This document shows positions 34,435 to 43,133 of a stretch of 64,000 nucleotides of DNA, piece by piece. The stretch comes from Burkholderia sp. GAS332. Its GTDB lineage: Bacteria; Pseudomonadota; Gammaproteobacteria; Burkholderiales; Burkholderiaceae. The stretch is from contig FSRV01000002.1 of assembly GCA_900142905.1 (NCBI GenBank), positions 4,464,001 to 4,528,000 on the forward strand. The letters are read 5' to 3'. The notes below the pieces were generated by a model that did no database searches, was not told the DNA's origin, and was given only the letters and a program-made list of their open reading frames with translations. Made by a program: the position numbers and the translations under genes. Numbering within the stretch: position 1 is the stretch's first letter; every line of letters begins with the position of its first letter.

Positions 34435-34979
34435 CCATCAATGTAAACCACACGGCCATTCACGACGTGAAGCTGATTGAGCCGAAAATTTTCAGCGACG
34501 CGCGGGGTGCGTTCTTCGAGAGCTTTAACCAGAACGAGTTCGAAGAAAAGGTCGCGCGCGGCTTCCGGTTCGTGCAGGACAACCACTCTGTATCGACGCG
34601 TCACGTGCTGCGCGGACTGCACTATCAGATCCAGCGCCCGCAAGGCAAGCTGGTGCGTGTCGTGGTGGGCGAAGTGTTCGATGTTGCCGTCGATCTGCGT
34701 CGCTGGTCGCCAACGTTCGGTCGCTGGGTTGGTGTACGCCTGTCGGCTGCGAACGGCCATCAACTATGGATTCCGCCGGGTTTCGCGCACGGCTTTGTGG
34801 TCTTGTCCGACGTTGCCGAGTTTCTCTACAAGGCAACTGACTTCTGGTTCCCTGAGCACGAACGCACGTTGCTGTGGAACGACCCGGATATCGGCATCGA
34901 CTGGGATCTCGACGGTTTGCCGCTGATCGCAGCGAAGGACGGCGCGGGCGCCAGTTTCAGTTCAGCGGAAATTTACTGA
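34431..34979 (+). CDS. rfbC: dTDP-4-dehydrorhamnose 3,5-epimerase
   Basis: 182 residues, the normal RmlC length. [15 protein letters not shown], the catalytic His region [29 protein letters not shown] and [13 protein letters not shown] give a full match to the family's cupin. It epimerises the keto sugar before reduction. The last enzyme of the pathway, RfbD (4-keto reductase), is not encoded anywhere in the window. The gap to the next gene is about 100 bp if that gene starts at its TTG. Confidence 0.96.
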   Translation: MTINVNHTAIHDVKLIEPKIFSDARGAFFESFNQNEFEEKVARGFRFVQDNHSVSTRHVLRGLHYQIQRPQGKLVRVVVGEVFDVAVDLRRWSPTFGRWVGVRLSAANGHQLWIPPGFAHGFVVLSDVAEFLYKATDFWFPEHERTLLWNDPDIGIDWDLDGLPLIAAKDGAGASFSSAEIY

Positions 34980-35075
34980 TGCACGCCGATGCCGGGCGAG
35001 CGCGTGCCTGGCATTGGGACTTGTGATGCGCGCACCGGCCGTCATGCAACGGCTCAAGCAGTCAAGGATCGACAA

Positions 35076-36311
35076 TTGATTAAAGACCTCTTCATTCACG
35101 GACCGTTCAAAGCTCGCCAGCAGCAGGCTACGGTCGTCCTCGGTTTGTCACTGGCATTGCTGACGGCACTTGGCGGATGCGCGTTGGCCCCCGGCGCCTA
35201 TATGGGCGTGCCGCCCTCGCAGGTTACGGTTGCTCAGACAGGGGGTGAACCGCAGGCGACAGAACTGGTCCAGGACGGCATCACGTTTCGCCTGCATCCG
35301 GTCAACGGCGACCTGATCGCGCATCTGTCATCACAGCCGCGCGCCGCTGAAGCAGCCGCGCCACGCCTGCCGCAGAGCGTGCCTTCGGCCTACCGGGTGC
35401 GTAACGGCGATACGCTGCGCGTGATCGTATGGGATCGTCCGGAGCTGAATAACCCTGGTTTCTCTGCGTTGGCGACGTCTATTGTTTCGATCGGCGGCAC
35501 GGACAGCACCGCAGTGCCTTCTGCGACTGCGGGCGGCAACCTCGATCCCGTGGGCCGCGTCGTGCAGCCCGATGGATCGATTTACTTTCCATATGTCGGC
35601 AAGGTGAAGGTAGCGGGGCAGACCACGGACGCGATTCGTATCGACCTCACCAGCCGCCTCAACAAGTTCGTGAAGGATCCGCAACTCGACGTCACGATCT
35701 CGTCGTACCGCAGTCAAAAGGTCTATGTGTCGGGCGCGGTTAAGGCGCCGGGCTCGCTTGCCGTGACCGATACACCGGAAACGGTGGCGGATGCCATTTC
35801 GGGCGCGGGGGGCTATAGCGGCGGTGCGGACCTCGCTGCGGCAACCCTCAATCGGGGCGGTCAAGTGTTTCCGCTCGACCTGTACGCGTTTTTCTATAAC
35901 GGCGACCTCTCGCAGAATGTGCTGCTCAAGGACGGCGATGTGATCAACGTGCCGGAGCGCCGTCTGAAGAAAGTGTTCGTACTCGGCGAGGTCGCCAAGC
36001 CTGTATCCCAGGTGATGCCGGTGGGCTCCTTCAGCCTGTCTGAAGCGATTGCCGATGCCGGCGGCCTCAATCCGTTGTCCGCGAATGCGTCGCAAGTCTA
36101 CGTGTTCCGCCAAGGGCCCAATCGGACTGTCGATGTGTTCCAACTCGACGCGTCCTCGCCGGGCATGCTGGTGCTGGCGGATCAGTTTCCGTTGCAACCG
36201 CGCGATGTGGTCTTCGTCGACGCCGCGCACGTCACCCGTTTCTATCGCGTGGTCTCTCAGATCCTGCCGTTCGCGAGTTCCCTGTACCTCGGCGCCGAGG
36301 CATTCAAGTAA
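35076..36311 (+). CDS. Polysaccharide export outer-membrane lipoprotein (Wza-like)
   Basis: 411 residues from a TTG at 35076, chosen because AAGGA lies 7 nt before it and the product then opens MIKDLFIHGPFKARQQQATV with a lipoprotein signal ending LLTALGGC. An upstream in-frame ATG at 34989 has no SD and would bury the signal. The PES domain opens YRVRNGDTLRVIVWDRPEL, and two SLBB-type segments follow (VYVSGAVKAPGSLAV and VFVLGEVAKPVSQVM). Wza-type proteins form the octameric outer-membrane channel. The phosphatase and kinase genes follow directly, as in the bceE/D/F and wza-wzb-wzc groups. Confidence 0.92.
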   Translation: MIKDLFIHGPFKARQQQATVVLGLSLALLTALGGCALAPGAYMGVPPSQVTVAQTGGEPQATELVQDGITFRLHPVNGDLIAHLSSQPRAAEAAAPRLPQSVPSAYRVRNGDTLRVIVWDRPELNNPGFSALATSIVSIGGTDSTAVPSATAGGNLDPVGRVVQPDGSIYFPYVGKVKVAGQTTDAIRIDLTSRLNKFVKDPQLDVTISSYRSQKVYVSGAVKAPGSLAVTDTPETVADAISGAGGYSGGADLAAATLNRGGQVFPLDLYAFFYNGDLSQNVLLKDGDVINVPERRLKKVFVLGEVAKPVSQVMPVGSFSLSEAIADAGGLNPLSANASQVYVFRQGPNRTVDVFQLDASSPGMLVLADQFPLQPRDVVFVDAAHVTRFYRVVSQILPFASSLYLGAEAFK

Positions 36312-36336
36312 GGCACGCGATGAACTTGAACGACCT

Positions 36337-36798
36337 ATGGAGTCAACTTTGAATCTGCTGCTGATCTGCCATGCGAACGTGTTCCGTAGCCGTATTGCTG
36401 AATGCGTCTTTCGTCACGTCCTGTCCGAGGCGGCGAACGTATCCGTCCAGTCAGCGGGTCTTGAAGCGTTGAGCGGGGTGCCGATTCCACCGATCGTGCA
36501 CAACCTGCTCGTCGCGAAAGGTTATGCGATCCCGCCTGACTCTTCTGCGGTGCGCCTGACGATACCGATGTTGCATTGGGCGGACCTTGTCCTCGTCATG
36601 GAGACGGCTCAACGCCGCGAAGTGCTCAGACGCTATCCATTCGCGACCGGCAAGGTATGGACGCTGGGTCACTGGCTCGGCAGCGAAATCCATGACCCGG
36701 TTGGCGGTGACCAGGCCTTGTTCGAAGCATCGCTGGCGCTGATCGAGCGCAGCGCGGACAGCTGGTTGCCCGCACTCACCATGCAACCTGCCCTATGA
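36337..36798 (+). CDS. Low-molecular-weight protein-tyrosine phosphatase (Wzb-like, variant loop)
   Basis: 153 residues. The P-loop reads CHANVFRS: nucleophile Cys11 and Arg17 of CX5R are kept. The usual second Cys (CxGNxCRSP) is Phe16, and the Pro after Ser is Arg. The general-acid loop IHDPVGGDQ keeps Asp-Pro. It should dephosphorylate the C-terminal tyrosines of the kinase encoded next (family knowledge for Wzb/Wzc). Its stop overlaps the wzc start (ATGA). No strong SD precedes the ATG at 36337, which follows the wza stop by 25 bp. Confidence 0.88.
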   Translation: MESTLNLLLICHANVFRSRIAECVFRHVLSEAANVSVQSAGLEALSGVPIPPIVHNLLVAKGYAIPPDSSAVRLTIPMLHWADLVLVMETAQRREVLRRYPFATGKVWTLGHWLGSEIHDPVGGDQALFEASLALIERSADSWLPALTMQPAL

Positions 36799-39059
36799 AG
36801 GCGACACTCAACATGAAGTCAGAATCGACGTTGCATAACATGCCGATCCCCAACCTGGCGTCTGCCGGTACCGAAGAAGACATCAGTCTTCTGACGCTCT
36901 GGCACAACGTTCAGAGCCATGCCCGTCTGTTTGCCGGCGTCGCCGTGGGAATCATGGCGCTGGCGCTCCTCTATTTGCTGGTGGCGTCGCCGGTGTACAA
37001 CGCCAACGCCCTGATCCAGGTCGACGAGCAGCAAGGCTCCGCGCTCGGGGCGTTGTCGGACGTGGCCAGCGCGCTTAGCCTCAACAAACCGATCGACGGC
37101 GAACTCGACATCGTCGGATCGCGAGCGGTACTTGAGCAGGCTATCAACACGACCCAGGCGCGCACTGCAATATCCGTGGCGAACCGCATCCCGGTATTGG
37201 GCCGCCTCTATGGACGCTATGCTACGCCGCCGGACGGCATCGCCGGTCCGCCACTCGGACTCGCGCAATTCGCCTGGGGCGGCGAGCGGCTGGAATTGAC
37301 CGCTTTCGATGTACCCAAGACACTCTATGGCGAGAAATTCCATCTGCACGTGCAGGCTGGTAATCGCTGGACGCTCGACGATCGCGATGACGTCACGGTG
37401 GCATCGGGAGGCGTCGGCCAGCGTGTGGATTTCATGGTACAGACCGACTATGGACCGGGCAAAGGCTCGATCGAAGTGCGTACGCTGCGCGGGCGTCCTG
37501 GCACGTCGTTCAAGCTGGTCGAGGTGTCACTCCAGGACACGATCGAGGCGATCAGCAAACGCATGAAGGTCGAGGAGACGACGAAAGATTCGTCGATGAT
37601 CGCGCTGTCCTTCAAGAATAAGGACCCAGAGCTGGCCGCACGCCTTGTCAACGAGGTTGCCCGTGCCTATGTGGCGTTGAACATTCGCCATCGCGCCGAA
37701 CAGTCGCGCCTGAGCCTGCAATTCCTTAATCGCAAACTGCCCGCGTTTCGCCAGGAGCTCGAGCAATCCGAAGACCGCTTGAACGCATATCGCATTCGCA
37801 CGAAAACGATCGATGTGGAGGCGCAAACGGAGGCGCTGCTCACGCGTGCCGTCGATCTGACGAAACAGAAGACGCTCGTCGACCTGAATCTCCAGGCGAC
37901 GCGCGAGCAGTTCCGCGCCGGACATCCGGCCGTGCAGACGCTGCAGGCGCAAGACTCGGCACTTGACCAGGCGCTGCAAGGGATTGACAAGGAGGTGCAG
38001 GCACTCCCTTCGACCCAGCAGGACTATCTGCGCCTTGCACGTGACGTAGCGGTGGACACGCAGCTCTATACGGCGCTGGTGGCGAATGCCCAGCAGCTCG
38101 AGGTTGCCGAAGCAGGCACGACGGGTAACGTATCCATCATCGATTTCGCGGTGCCTCCGGAATCGGTGGATTGGCCGAAGGTTCCGCTCGTGATCGCGGG
38201 TGGTGTGTTTGGCGGGCTGCTGATCGCCTTTGTCGTGGTGCAGGCGCTCGCCGCCATGAAAGATGCATTACGCGATCCGCTGGAAGTGGAGCGTGTGGCG
38301 CAGGTGCCGATCTTCGCGGTCGTACCGTCCAGCCCCGCAGAGGTGGAGATCGCGAGAGATAGCAACAAGAGTGGTAAGCGCGTAATGGCGCTGCTTGCCG
38401 GCAAGGATACGTCCGACCCTAGCGTGGAAGCCTTACGCTCGCTGAGAACCACGCTCAAATTCGCGCTGCTTGGCAGGGAGGGCGGTTCGATCCTGTTCAC
38501 CGGCCCGACACAGGGTGTCGGCAAGACCTTCATCGCCGCGAACTTCGGCTATCTGCTCGCGATGAAAGGGTTGCGTGTGCTCATGATCGACGCCGACATG
38601 CGGCGCTCGGGGCTTAAGCGATATTTCTCGCTGGCGCCGGGACATCTCGGACTTGCGAACGTCCTTGCTGGCGATGCGGAACTCGATAGTGCGATCGTCA
38701 AGACCGGCTTCGACGGGCTTGAACTCCTGCCCGCCGGCGGGATATTGCCGCCGAATCCAGGCGAGTTGCTGGAGCGGCCAGCGTTCGCAGCGTTGATAAA
38801 AGACGCCGAGGCCCGCTATGACTATGTGATAGTCGACTCGCCACCGGTTCTGCCGGTCAGTGATGCCGTGACGGTCTCGCAGGTCTGCAGCGCTGTCTTC
38901 GTGGTCTCGCGCGCCGATCTGACGAGCAGGCATCAACTGATTGAAACCATGAATCGCTTCAATCAGCTCGGCATCAAGGTCGCAGGCCAGGTGTTCAACG
39001 GCTTTCACGCGACGCGATACGACTACGGCTATGGATACCGGTACGGTCGTCAAGGCTAA
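36795..39059 (+). CDS. Polysaccharide-chain-length tyrosine autokinase (Wzc/BceF-like)
   Basis: 754 residues. An N-terminal Wzz domain follows a first membrane helix (about 40-65, ARLFAGVAVGIMALALLYLL), a long periplasmic coiled-coil stretch (about 300-420) comes next, and a second helix VIAGGVFGGLLIAFVVVQ precedes the cytoplasmic kinase. Walker A (GPTQGVGKT, near 570), Walker A' (VLMIDADMRRSG) and Walker B (YVIVDSPP) are intact. The tail RYDYGYGYRYGRQG is a Tyr cluster, the autophosphorylation site. It controls polymerisation and export from the inner membrane. A hairpin with TTT lies 40 bp after the stop. Confidence 0.95.
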   Translation: MKATLNMKSESTLHNMPIPNLASAGTEEDISLLTLWHNVQSHARLFAGVAVGIMALALLYLLVASPVYNANALIQVDEQQGSALGALSDVASALSLNKPIDGELDIVGSRAVLEQAINTTQARTAISVANRIPVLGRLYGRYATPPDGIAGPPLGLAQFAWGGERLELTAFDVPKTLYGEKFHLHVQAGNRWTLDDRDDVTVASGGVGQRVDFMVQTDYGPGKGSIEVRTLRGRPGTSFKLVEVSLQDTIEAISKRMKVEETTKDSSMIALSFKNKDPELAARLVNEVARAYVALNIRHRAEQSRLSLQFLNRKLPAFRQELEQSEDRLNAYRIRTKTIDVEAQTEALLTRAVDLTKQKTLVDLNLQATREQFRAGHPAVQTLQAQDSALDQALQGIDKEVQALPSTQQDYLRLARDVAVDTQLYTALVANAQQLEVAEAGTTGNVSIIDFAVPPESVDWPKVPLVIAGGVFGGLLIAFVVVQALAAMKDALRDPLEVERVAQVPIFAVVPSSPAEVEIARDSNKSGKRVMALLAGKDTSDPSVEALRSLRTTLKFALLGREGGSILFTGPTQGVGKTFIAANFGYLLAMKGLRVLMIDADMRRSGLKRYFSLAPGHLGLANVLAGDAELDSAIVKTGFDGLELLPAGGILPPNPGELLERPAFAALIKDAEARYDYVIVDSPPVLPVSDAVTVSQVCSAVFVVSRADLTSRHQLIETMNRFNQLGIKVAGQVFNGFHATRYDYGYGYRYGRQG

Positions 39060-39098
39060 ATGAAGATGCGGCCGTGACCGCGCGTAGGGACCAGGTAG

Positions 39099-39121
39099 GG
39101 TGTTTTCTTCAAAACACCTTT
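39099..39121 (+). terminator. Terminator-like hairpin after wzc
   Basis: GGTGTTTT (39099-39106), loop CTTC, AAAACACC (39111-39118), then TTT. The 8-bp stem is perfect but the U-tract is short. It probably reduces read-through into the regulator gene. Confidence 0.55.
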
Positions 39122-39184
39122 GCTCCGAAGGTTATTATGTCGGATACCTAATTTAATTTTAAATGTCCGGGAACCGTCAAGATG

Positions 39185-39200
39185 TGGCCTGATTCGGCCA
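39185..39200. promoter_or_regulatory. TGGCC palindrome, site 3
   Basis: TGGCCTGATTCGGCCA, with TGGCC and GGCCA arms and a 6-nt spacer. On the minus strand it starts TGGCCGAATCAGG, matching the consensus core with one extra base. It lies 137 bp before the GlxA-type regulator start. Confidence 0.45.
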
Positions 39201-39336
39201 GTCCTGTTGTTTCGAGCGGCGTGTTTCGTAACATGGGTCCGTCTGAAAGACGGCGTCGTTGCCGGGCATCGCGGCGTGGGCGCCGCGAGACCGGCACAGC
39301 GGATATGACCGGCGCACCTTACACAGCAATGACACA

Positions 39337-40278
39337 GTGAAAACAATAGGCATCGCACTATTCGATGGCTTTGCGCTCCCTGAGATCGCTTGCATCATGG
39401 AAGCGTTCCAGTGCGCGAACGAGATCACCAGATCTGGTCAGGGCAGTTCGGCAAGCTTTAACGTTTGTCTGCTTTCGACAATCGGCGGCCGCATCGCTAG
39501 TTCGTCATCGGTCTTCGTCTGGACGGAAAGCATCGAGGCACGACGACATCCGGACCGCTTCCATGCGCTCTTTATCGCAGGTGGCGCGGATGTCAATCAT
39601 GCATTACGTGACGAAGAACTGCTCGGGTGGTTGCGCCGCACGTGCCCCGTGACCGAAAACGTATTTCCGGTCGGTGAGGGGCGGCTGTTGCTCGAAGCTG
39701 CAGGCTACCGGCGCTATTTCGTGACTGAGTCGGTAGGCGAAACAACGACTTACCGTGCCGAGGGAGACCGGAGCGCGCGGGACATGGTGCGGAGCAGTGC
39801 ACTGAGTCCGCTGCGCTCAGCGCTGACACTGATCCAGGACGAGTTGGGGCCGCATGCGGCCCGTCAAATCACCGACGTCGTGTCGCCTCCTGCGGCGACC
39901 CAGTTCACCGATATCGTTCGCCGCAATGCGACGCACAGCGTCAGCGAAAAGATCCAGGCTTCGGCCCGTTGGCTCGAGGAAAACGGGCATCGTCAGGTGG
40001 GGATTGATGAAGCCGCACAGGTCGCCGCAATGAGCGAGCGTAATTTCCTGCGGCGCTTCAAGGCCGAGCTCGGCGTGACGCCCTCCGATTATCTGCTCTA
40101 CGTCCGGCTCGACATGTCGTGCCGGCTGCTGGCGGAAACAACGTTGCCGGTCGACAAGATCGCACGACGTTGTGGCATCGGTAGCGGCGGTCGGCTTGCG
40201 AAGTTGTTCCGCAAGCATCTAGGCAAGACGCCGACTGACTATCGTGCCAACCATCGGCAGGTCTTTCGATCCAATTAA
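39337..40278 (+). CDS. GlxA-type AraC-family regulator with DJ-1/PfpI domain (1 of 2)
   Basis: 313 residues from a GTG at 39337. Frames upstream are open, but the GTG puts KTIGIALFDGFALPEIA at the N terminus, the family's usual opening; no strong SD is seen. An N-terminal class-I glutaminase-like (DJ-1/PfpI) domain, residues about 3-180, includes LLSTIGGRIASSSSVFVW. The two AraC helix-turn-helix motifs follow (IDEAAQVAAMSERNFLRRF and VDKIARRCGIGSGGRLAKLF). A close paralogue lies at 42004 on the other strand. They bracket the sugar-phosphate transferase and a secreted protein gene. A TGGCC palindrome precedes each, suggesting auto- or cross-regulation of the locus (inference). Confidence 0.9.
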   Translation: MKTIGIALFDGFALPEIACIMEAFQCANEITRSGQGSSASFNVCLLSTIGGRIASSSSVFVWTESIEARRHPDRFHALFIAGGADVNHALRDEELLGWLRRTCPVTENVFPVGEGRLLLEAAGYRRYFVTESVGETTTYRAEGDRSARDMVRSSALSPLRSALTLIQDELGPHAARQITDVVSPPAATQFTDIVRRNATHSVSEKIQASARWLEENGHRQVGIDEAAQVAAMSERNFLRRFKAELGVTPSDYLLYVRLDMSCRLLAETTLPVDKIARRCGIGSGGRLAKLFRKHLGKTPTDYRANHRQVFRSN

Positions 40279-40302
40279 GGCAGTGTTTTTGGGGACCCAC
40301 TT

Positions 40303-41394
40303 ATGTTCGCCGCAATGCTCAACCTGACCTACCTTGTGCTCGCTATCATCGGCGCGTCGCTGGTGGCCAAGGTTGCACTTAGTCAAGTGGCCAGGCTCGG
40401 TGGCCGTGCGTCGCGCGATAGTTTGCCGGTCGCGATCGCCATTGGGCCCGCATCGGCCGCGCTTCTCGAGCACGTCCTCGCCTCCACCTCCGGTCCGTTT
40501 TCGCCGGAGGTCGTGTTCGACGAGCATGCGCAGGAAGCGGGTCATGTCGCAGGCTTGCCGCTCGTCAACTCGCTTGAAACACTGGGCTCCCTGGTACGGC
40601 TGCGTGGAATCAGGGAACTGTGGCTCCTGGGCTTTCCCATGCGCCAGCCGTCGATCGAGCATTACGTTCGCGAGTTCCGGCACGACTTCGTCAATATCCG
40701 GCTGATACCAGACTTGCGCGACTTTGCGCTCGCGAAGCCGGCTTTTGTCAACGTGCACGGTTTGCCGGCAATCAACCTCGTGGCCTCACCATTGACGCCG
40801 GGCGCCGAATGGCCCAAGCGGCTCTTCGATTGTCTGTTCGCTGCATTCGTGCTGTCGTCGATATTGCCGCTGCTGGTGATGATCGCGATTGCCGTTCGCC
40901 TTTCTTCGCCGGGACCGATTTTGTTCAGGCAGATGCGTAAAGGCGTCGACGGCCGCGAGTTTGCGATCTACAAATTCCGCACGATGCACCAGCACGTCGA
41001 GGAGGCCGGGCGATTGACTCAGGCTCGGCGCGGCGACGCGCGCATTACCCGAGTCGGTGCGTTCCTGCGCAAGACGAGCCTCGACGAATTGCCGCAGTTC
41101 TTCAATGTGCTCAAAGGGCAGATGTCGGTGGTCGGGCCCCGGCCCCATGCAGTTGAACACGACGAGTTGTACAAGGACCTCGTTGATGACTACATGTATC
41201 GATATCGCATCAAACCAGGTATCACGGGTTGGGCGCAGATCAATGGACTGCGTGGCGAAACCGACCGCGTCGAGAAGATGGCAGCGCGTGTCATGTTCGA
41301 CCTTTACTACATTCAAAACTGGAGTTTCTGGCTGGATATCAAGATCATCGGGATGACGCTCTTCAAAGGCTTCGTCGCCAAGGCTGCGTATTGA
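40303..41394 (+). CDS. Initiating sugar-phosphate transferase (WcaJ-like), short N terminus
   Basis: 363 residues. The C-terminal catalytic domain is complete: membrane helix LFDCLFAAFVLSSILPLLVM, PILFRQMRKGVDGREFAIYK, FRTM, LPQFFNVLKGQMSVVGPRP, and GITGWAQINGLRGET. These transfer a sugar phosphate, usually glucose-1-P, to undecaprenyl phosphate. Typical WcaJ proteins have about 460 residues with four or five N-terminal helices. Here only one helix (LTYLVLAIIGASLVAK) precedes a nucleotide-fold segment, so three or so helices are missing. GGGGA lies upstream of the ATG. It lies 24 bp after the GlxA-type gene. Confidence 0.88.
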   Translation: MFAAMLNLTYLVLAIIGASLVAKVALSQVARLGGRASRDSLPVAIAIGPASAALLEHVLASTSGPFSPEVVFDEHAQEAGHVAGLPLVNSLETLGSLVRLRGIRELWLLGFPMRQPSIEHYVREFRHDFVNIRLIPDLRDFALAKPAFVNVHGLPAINLVASPLTPGAEWPKRLFDCLFAAFVLSSILPLLVMIAIAVRLSSPGPILFRQMRKGVDGREFAIYKFRTMHQHVEEAGRLTQARRGDARITRVGAFLRKTSLDELPQFFNVLKGQMSVVGPRPHAVEHDELYKDLVDDYMYRYRIKPGITGWAQINGLRGETDRVEKMAARVMFDLYYIQNWSFWLDIKIIGMTLFKGFVAKAAY

Positions 41395-41439
41395 ACGCAC
41401 TGTGACCCAAACCGTTTGCCGTTTCTATTCCAGGCTCAT

Positions 41440-41979
41440 ATGAAATCTTTCGCGAAGCAATTCGGCCGCGGCCTGATCGTTTGCGCATGGCTTGCTACAC
41501 CCGGTATTCCAGTCGCGCACGCGCAGATGGTGGGCGACACCGGCTTGCGATCGGCGTTGACGTCGTCGCTTCTGCAAACGACGCAGCAAAAGCATCGTCG
41601 ACGGATATCGAACGATCCGTACATGGCGCTTATTGCGCAGAGCGATCCGGACCGGCGCTTGCGTGAGCTCACGTCGAGTACCGATCCGCTGTCCCCGACA
41701 GCGCAGATCACACCTTCCCGGAGGATGCTGGCCAGCCAGATGGCCCTTGCGGGCGGCGTAGGTACGCTCGGCAGCGCAATGTCGATGCAGGCTAGTGCGT
41801 TGCTGAGTCAGCCTGGAATGGGTAAGGCGGCCAGCGCAGCGATGCTGCCTTCGATGGTGCTGGGAATGGGCGCGGCTTCGCTGTCACCCGCATCGATGTT
41901 GAGCACGTCCGGCGCCGCCTGTTCGATGGCGCTGCCAGGCATGGCGGCCGTGCTCCCCGGATCGAGCTCGTGCCGTTGA
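41440..41979 (+). CDS. Secreted Ala/Met/Ser-rich protein of unknown function
   Basis: 179 residues from an ATG at 41440 following CAGG. The signal peptide ends GIPVAHA (about residue 28). The mature N terminus is polar and charged (QTTQQKHRRRISNDPYMALI), then the last 90 residues are small and flexible with many Met, Ala, Ser and Gly. Two Cys sit near the C terminus and could pair. It is 45 bp after the transferase gene, so probably in the same transcript. I know no family for it; a role in polymer secretion or binding is only a guess from context. Confidence 0.65.
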   Translation: MKSFAKQFGRGLIVCAWLATPGIPVAHAQMVGDTGLRSALTSSLLQTTQQKHRRRISNDPYMALIAQSDPDRRLRELTSSTDPLSPTAQITPSRRMLASQMALAGGVGTLGSAMSMQASALLSQPGMGKAASAAMLPSMVLGMGAASLSPASMLSTSGAACSMALPGMAAVLPGSSSCR

Positions 41980-42003
41980 TCCGGCACCTGCGCCGGAGGC
42001 CTT

Positions 42004-42987
42004 CTACGGTGCCGCCTGGTTGCGCATCCGATAGTCCGTCGGCGTCGTCGCCAGATATTTTCTGAACAGCTTCGACAACTGCCCGCCGCTGCCGATACCG
42101 CAGCGGCGCGCGACCTTGTCGACTGGCAGAGTCGATTCGACGAGCATCCGGCAACTCATGTGCAAGCGTGCACGAAGCAGATAGTCGGAGGGCGTCATGC
42201 CGATCTCGCTCTTGAAGCGGCGCAGGAAGTTGCGCTCGCTCATCGCAGCGACCTGCGCCGCATCGTCGATTGAAATGGGGCGATCGACGTTCGCATCCAG
42301 CCAGCGCGCCGACGCGAGGATCTTCTCACTGACCTGTGGCGTCAGGCCAAGCGTGCCCGCCGAGCTGAAAGGTGTCGTGGGTTGTGGGGCGATCGATTCG
42401 GCGACTTGCTGTGCCAGGTCGGCGCCAAGATCCTCTTCGACGATGCGTAGCGCCGTGGATACGGCACCAGGTGGTTCTGTCAGCGACCGCCCCGGAGGCA
42501 GGCCTTGCACTTCGCTACCGCCATAGAGAAGCGGGCAGTAGCGACTGGGCAAGCCGGCGGCTTGCAGCAGGAGTTGACCCTCAGCGATCGGATGCACGAT
42601 CTCGCTGAACGCATGCCGGCGGCGCAGCCAGTTGCTTAAGCGCTCATCGCGGCATGCCTGCTGTACGCCCGAGCCGCCGGCAATGAACAACAGGTGCGTC
42701 TCGTTCGTGCCTCGATGCGATTGGACGTCGTCGGTCCATACAAATACCGATGACGAACTGGCGATGCGTCCACCCGCAGCCGAAAGCAGCGAGACGTCGT
42801 AGCGTGCACGGCCCGCTCGCTGCACGGCGACGAGCGAGTTTGCCTTCTGGAAGATCTCGATGATTGCTGCGACCGTAGGCAATGCAAATCCATTGAACAG
42901 CGCGATGTCGACGCGAGTCAGAGCGTTCGTCTGCATCGGCACGGCACTTTGCCGCGCGCTGCGCGGCAGAGCATGTACCAAATCCAT
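42004..42987 (-). CDS. GlxA-type AraC-family regulator with DJ-1/PfpI domain (2 of 2)
   Basis: 327 residues. It shares domain order and many stretches with the regulator at 39337: VDIALFNGFALPTVAAIIE, GGRIASSSSVFVWTDD, then ISIDDAAQVAAMSERNFLRR and VDKVARRCGIGSGGQLSKLF. The start at 42987 has GGGGA 7 nt upstream; an in-frame ATG 51 bp further in would remove a short polar extension. It is convergent with the secreted-protein gene. The region upstream holds a TGGCC palindrome and an 8-bp tandem array. The DJ-1-like domain of this subfamily is thought to bind small molecules and is usually not a protease. Confidence 0.9.
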   Translation of the reverse strand: MDLVHALPRSARQSAVPMQTNALTRVDIALFNGFALPTVAAIIEIFQKANSLVAVQRAGRARYDVSLLSAAGGRIASSSSVFVWTDDVQSHRGTNETHLLFIAGGSGVQQACRDERLSNWLRRRHAFSEIVHPIAEGQLLLQAAGLPSRYCPLLYGGSEVQGLPPGRSLTEPPGAVSTALRIVEEDLGADLAQQVAESIAPQPTTPFSSAGTLGLTPQVSEKILASARWLDANVDRPISIDDAAQVAAMSERNFLRRFKSEIGMTPSDYLLRARLHMSCRMLVESTLPVDKVARRCGIGSGGQLSKLFRKYLATTPTDYRMRNQAAP

Positions 42988-43091
42988 TTATTTTTCCCCG
43001 GAAATGTGTGGTCTGCAAAGTCTTCTCCCCAAGACTTTGTATTTTTCTTATTAGCCCATGCTATAGATTTGATTCTGTTGTCAGTATGACA

Positions 43092-43106
43092 TGGCCGAAT
43101 TAGCCA
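43092..43106. promoter_or_regulatory. TGGCC palindrome, site 4
   Basis: TGGCCGAATTAGCCA, an exact fit to TGGCCGAATYRGCCA. It lies 105 bp upstream of the second GlxA-type regulator start (42987). Confidence 0.5.
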
Positions 43107-43133
43107 ACACATTGGCCGTTGATGACACTGAGT

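Noticed and set aside
35331..36230. 299-codon minus-strand frame opposite wza
   Set aside because: Shadow of the Wza-like gene; no domain or SD.
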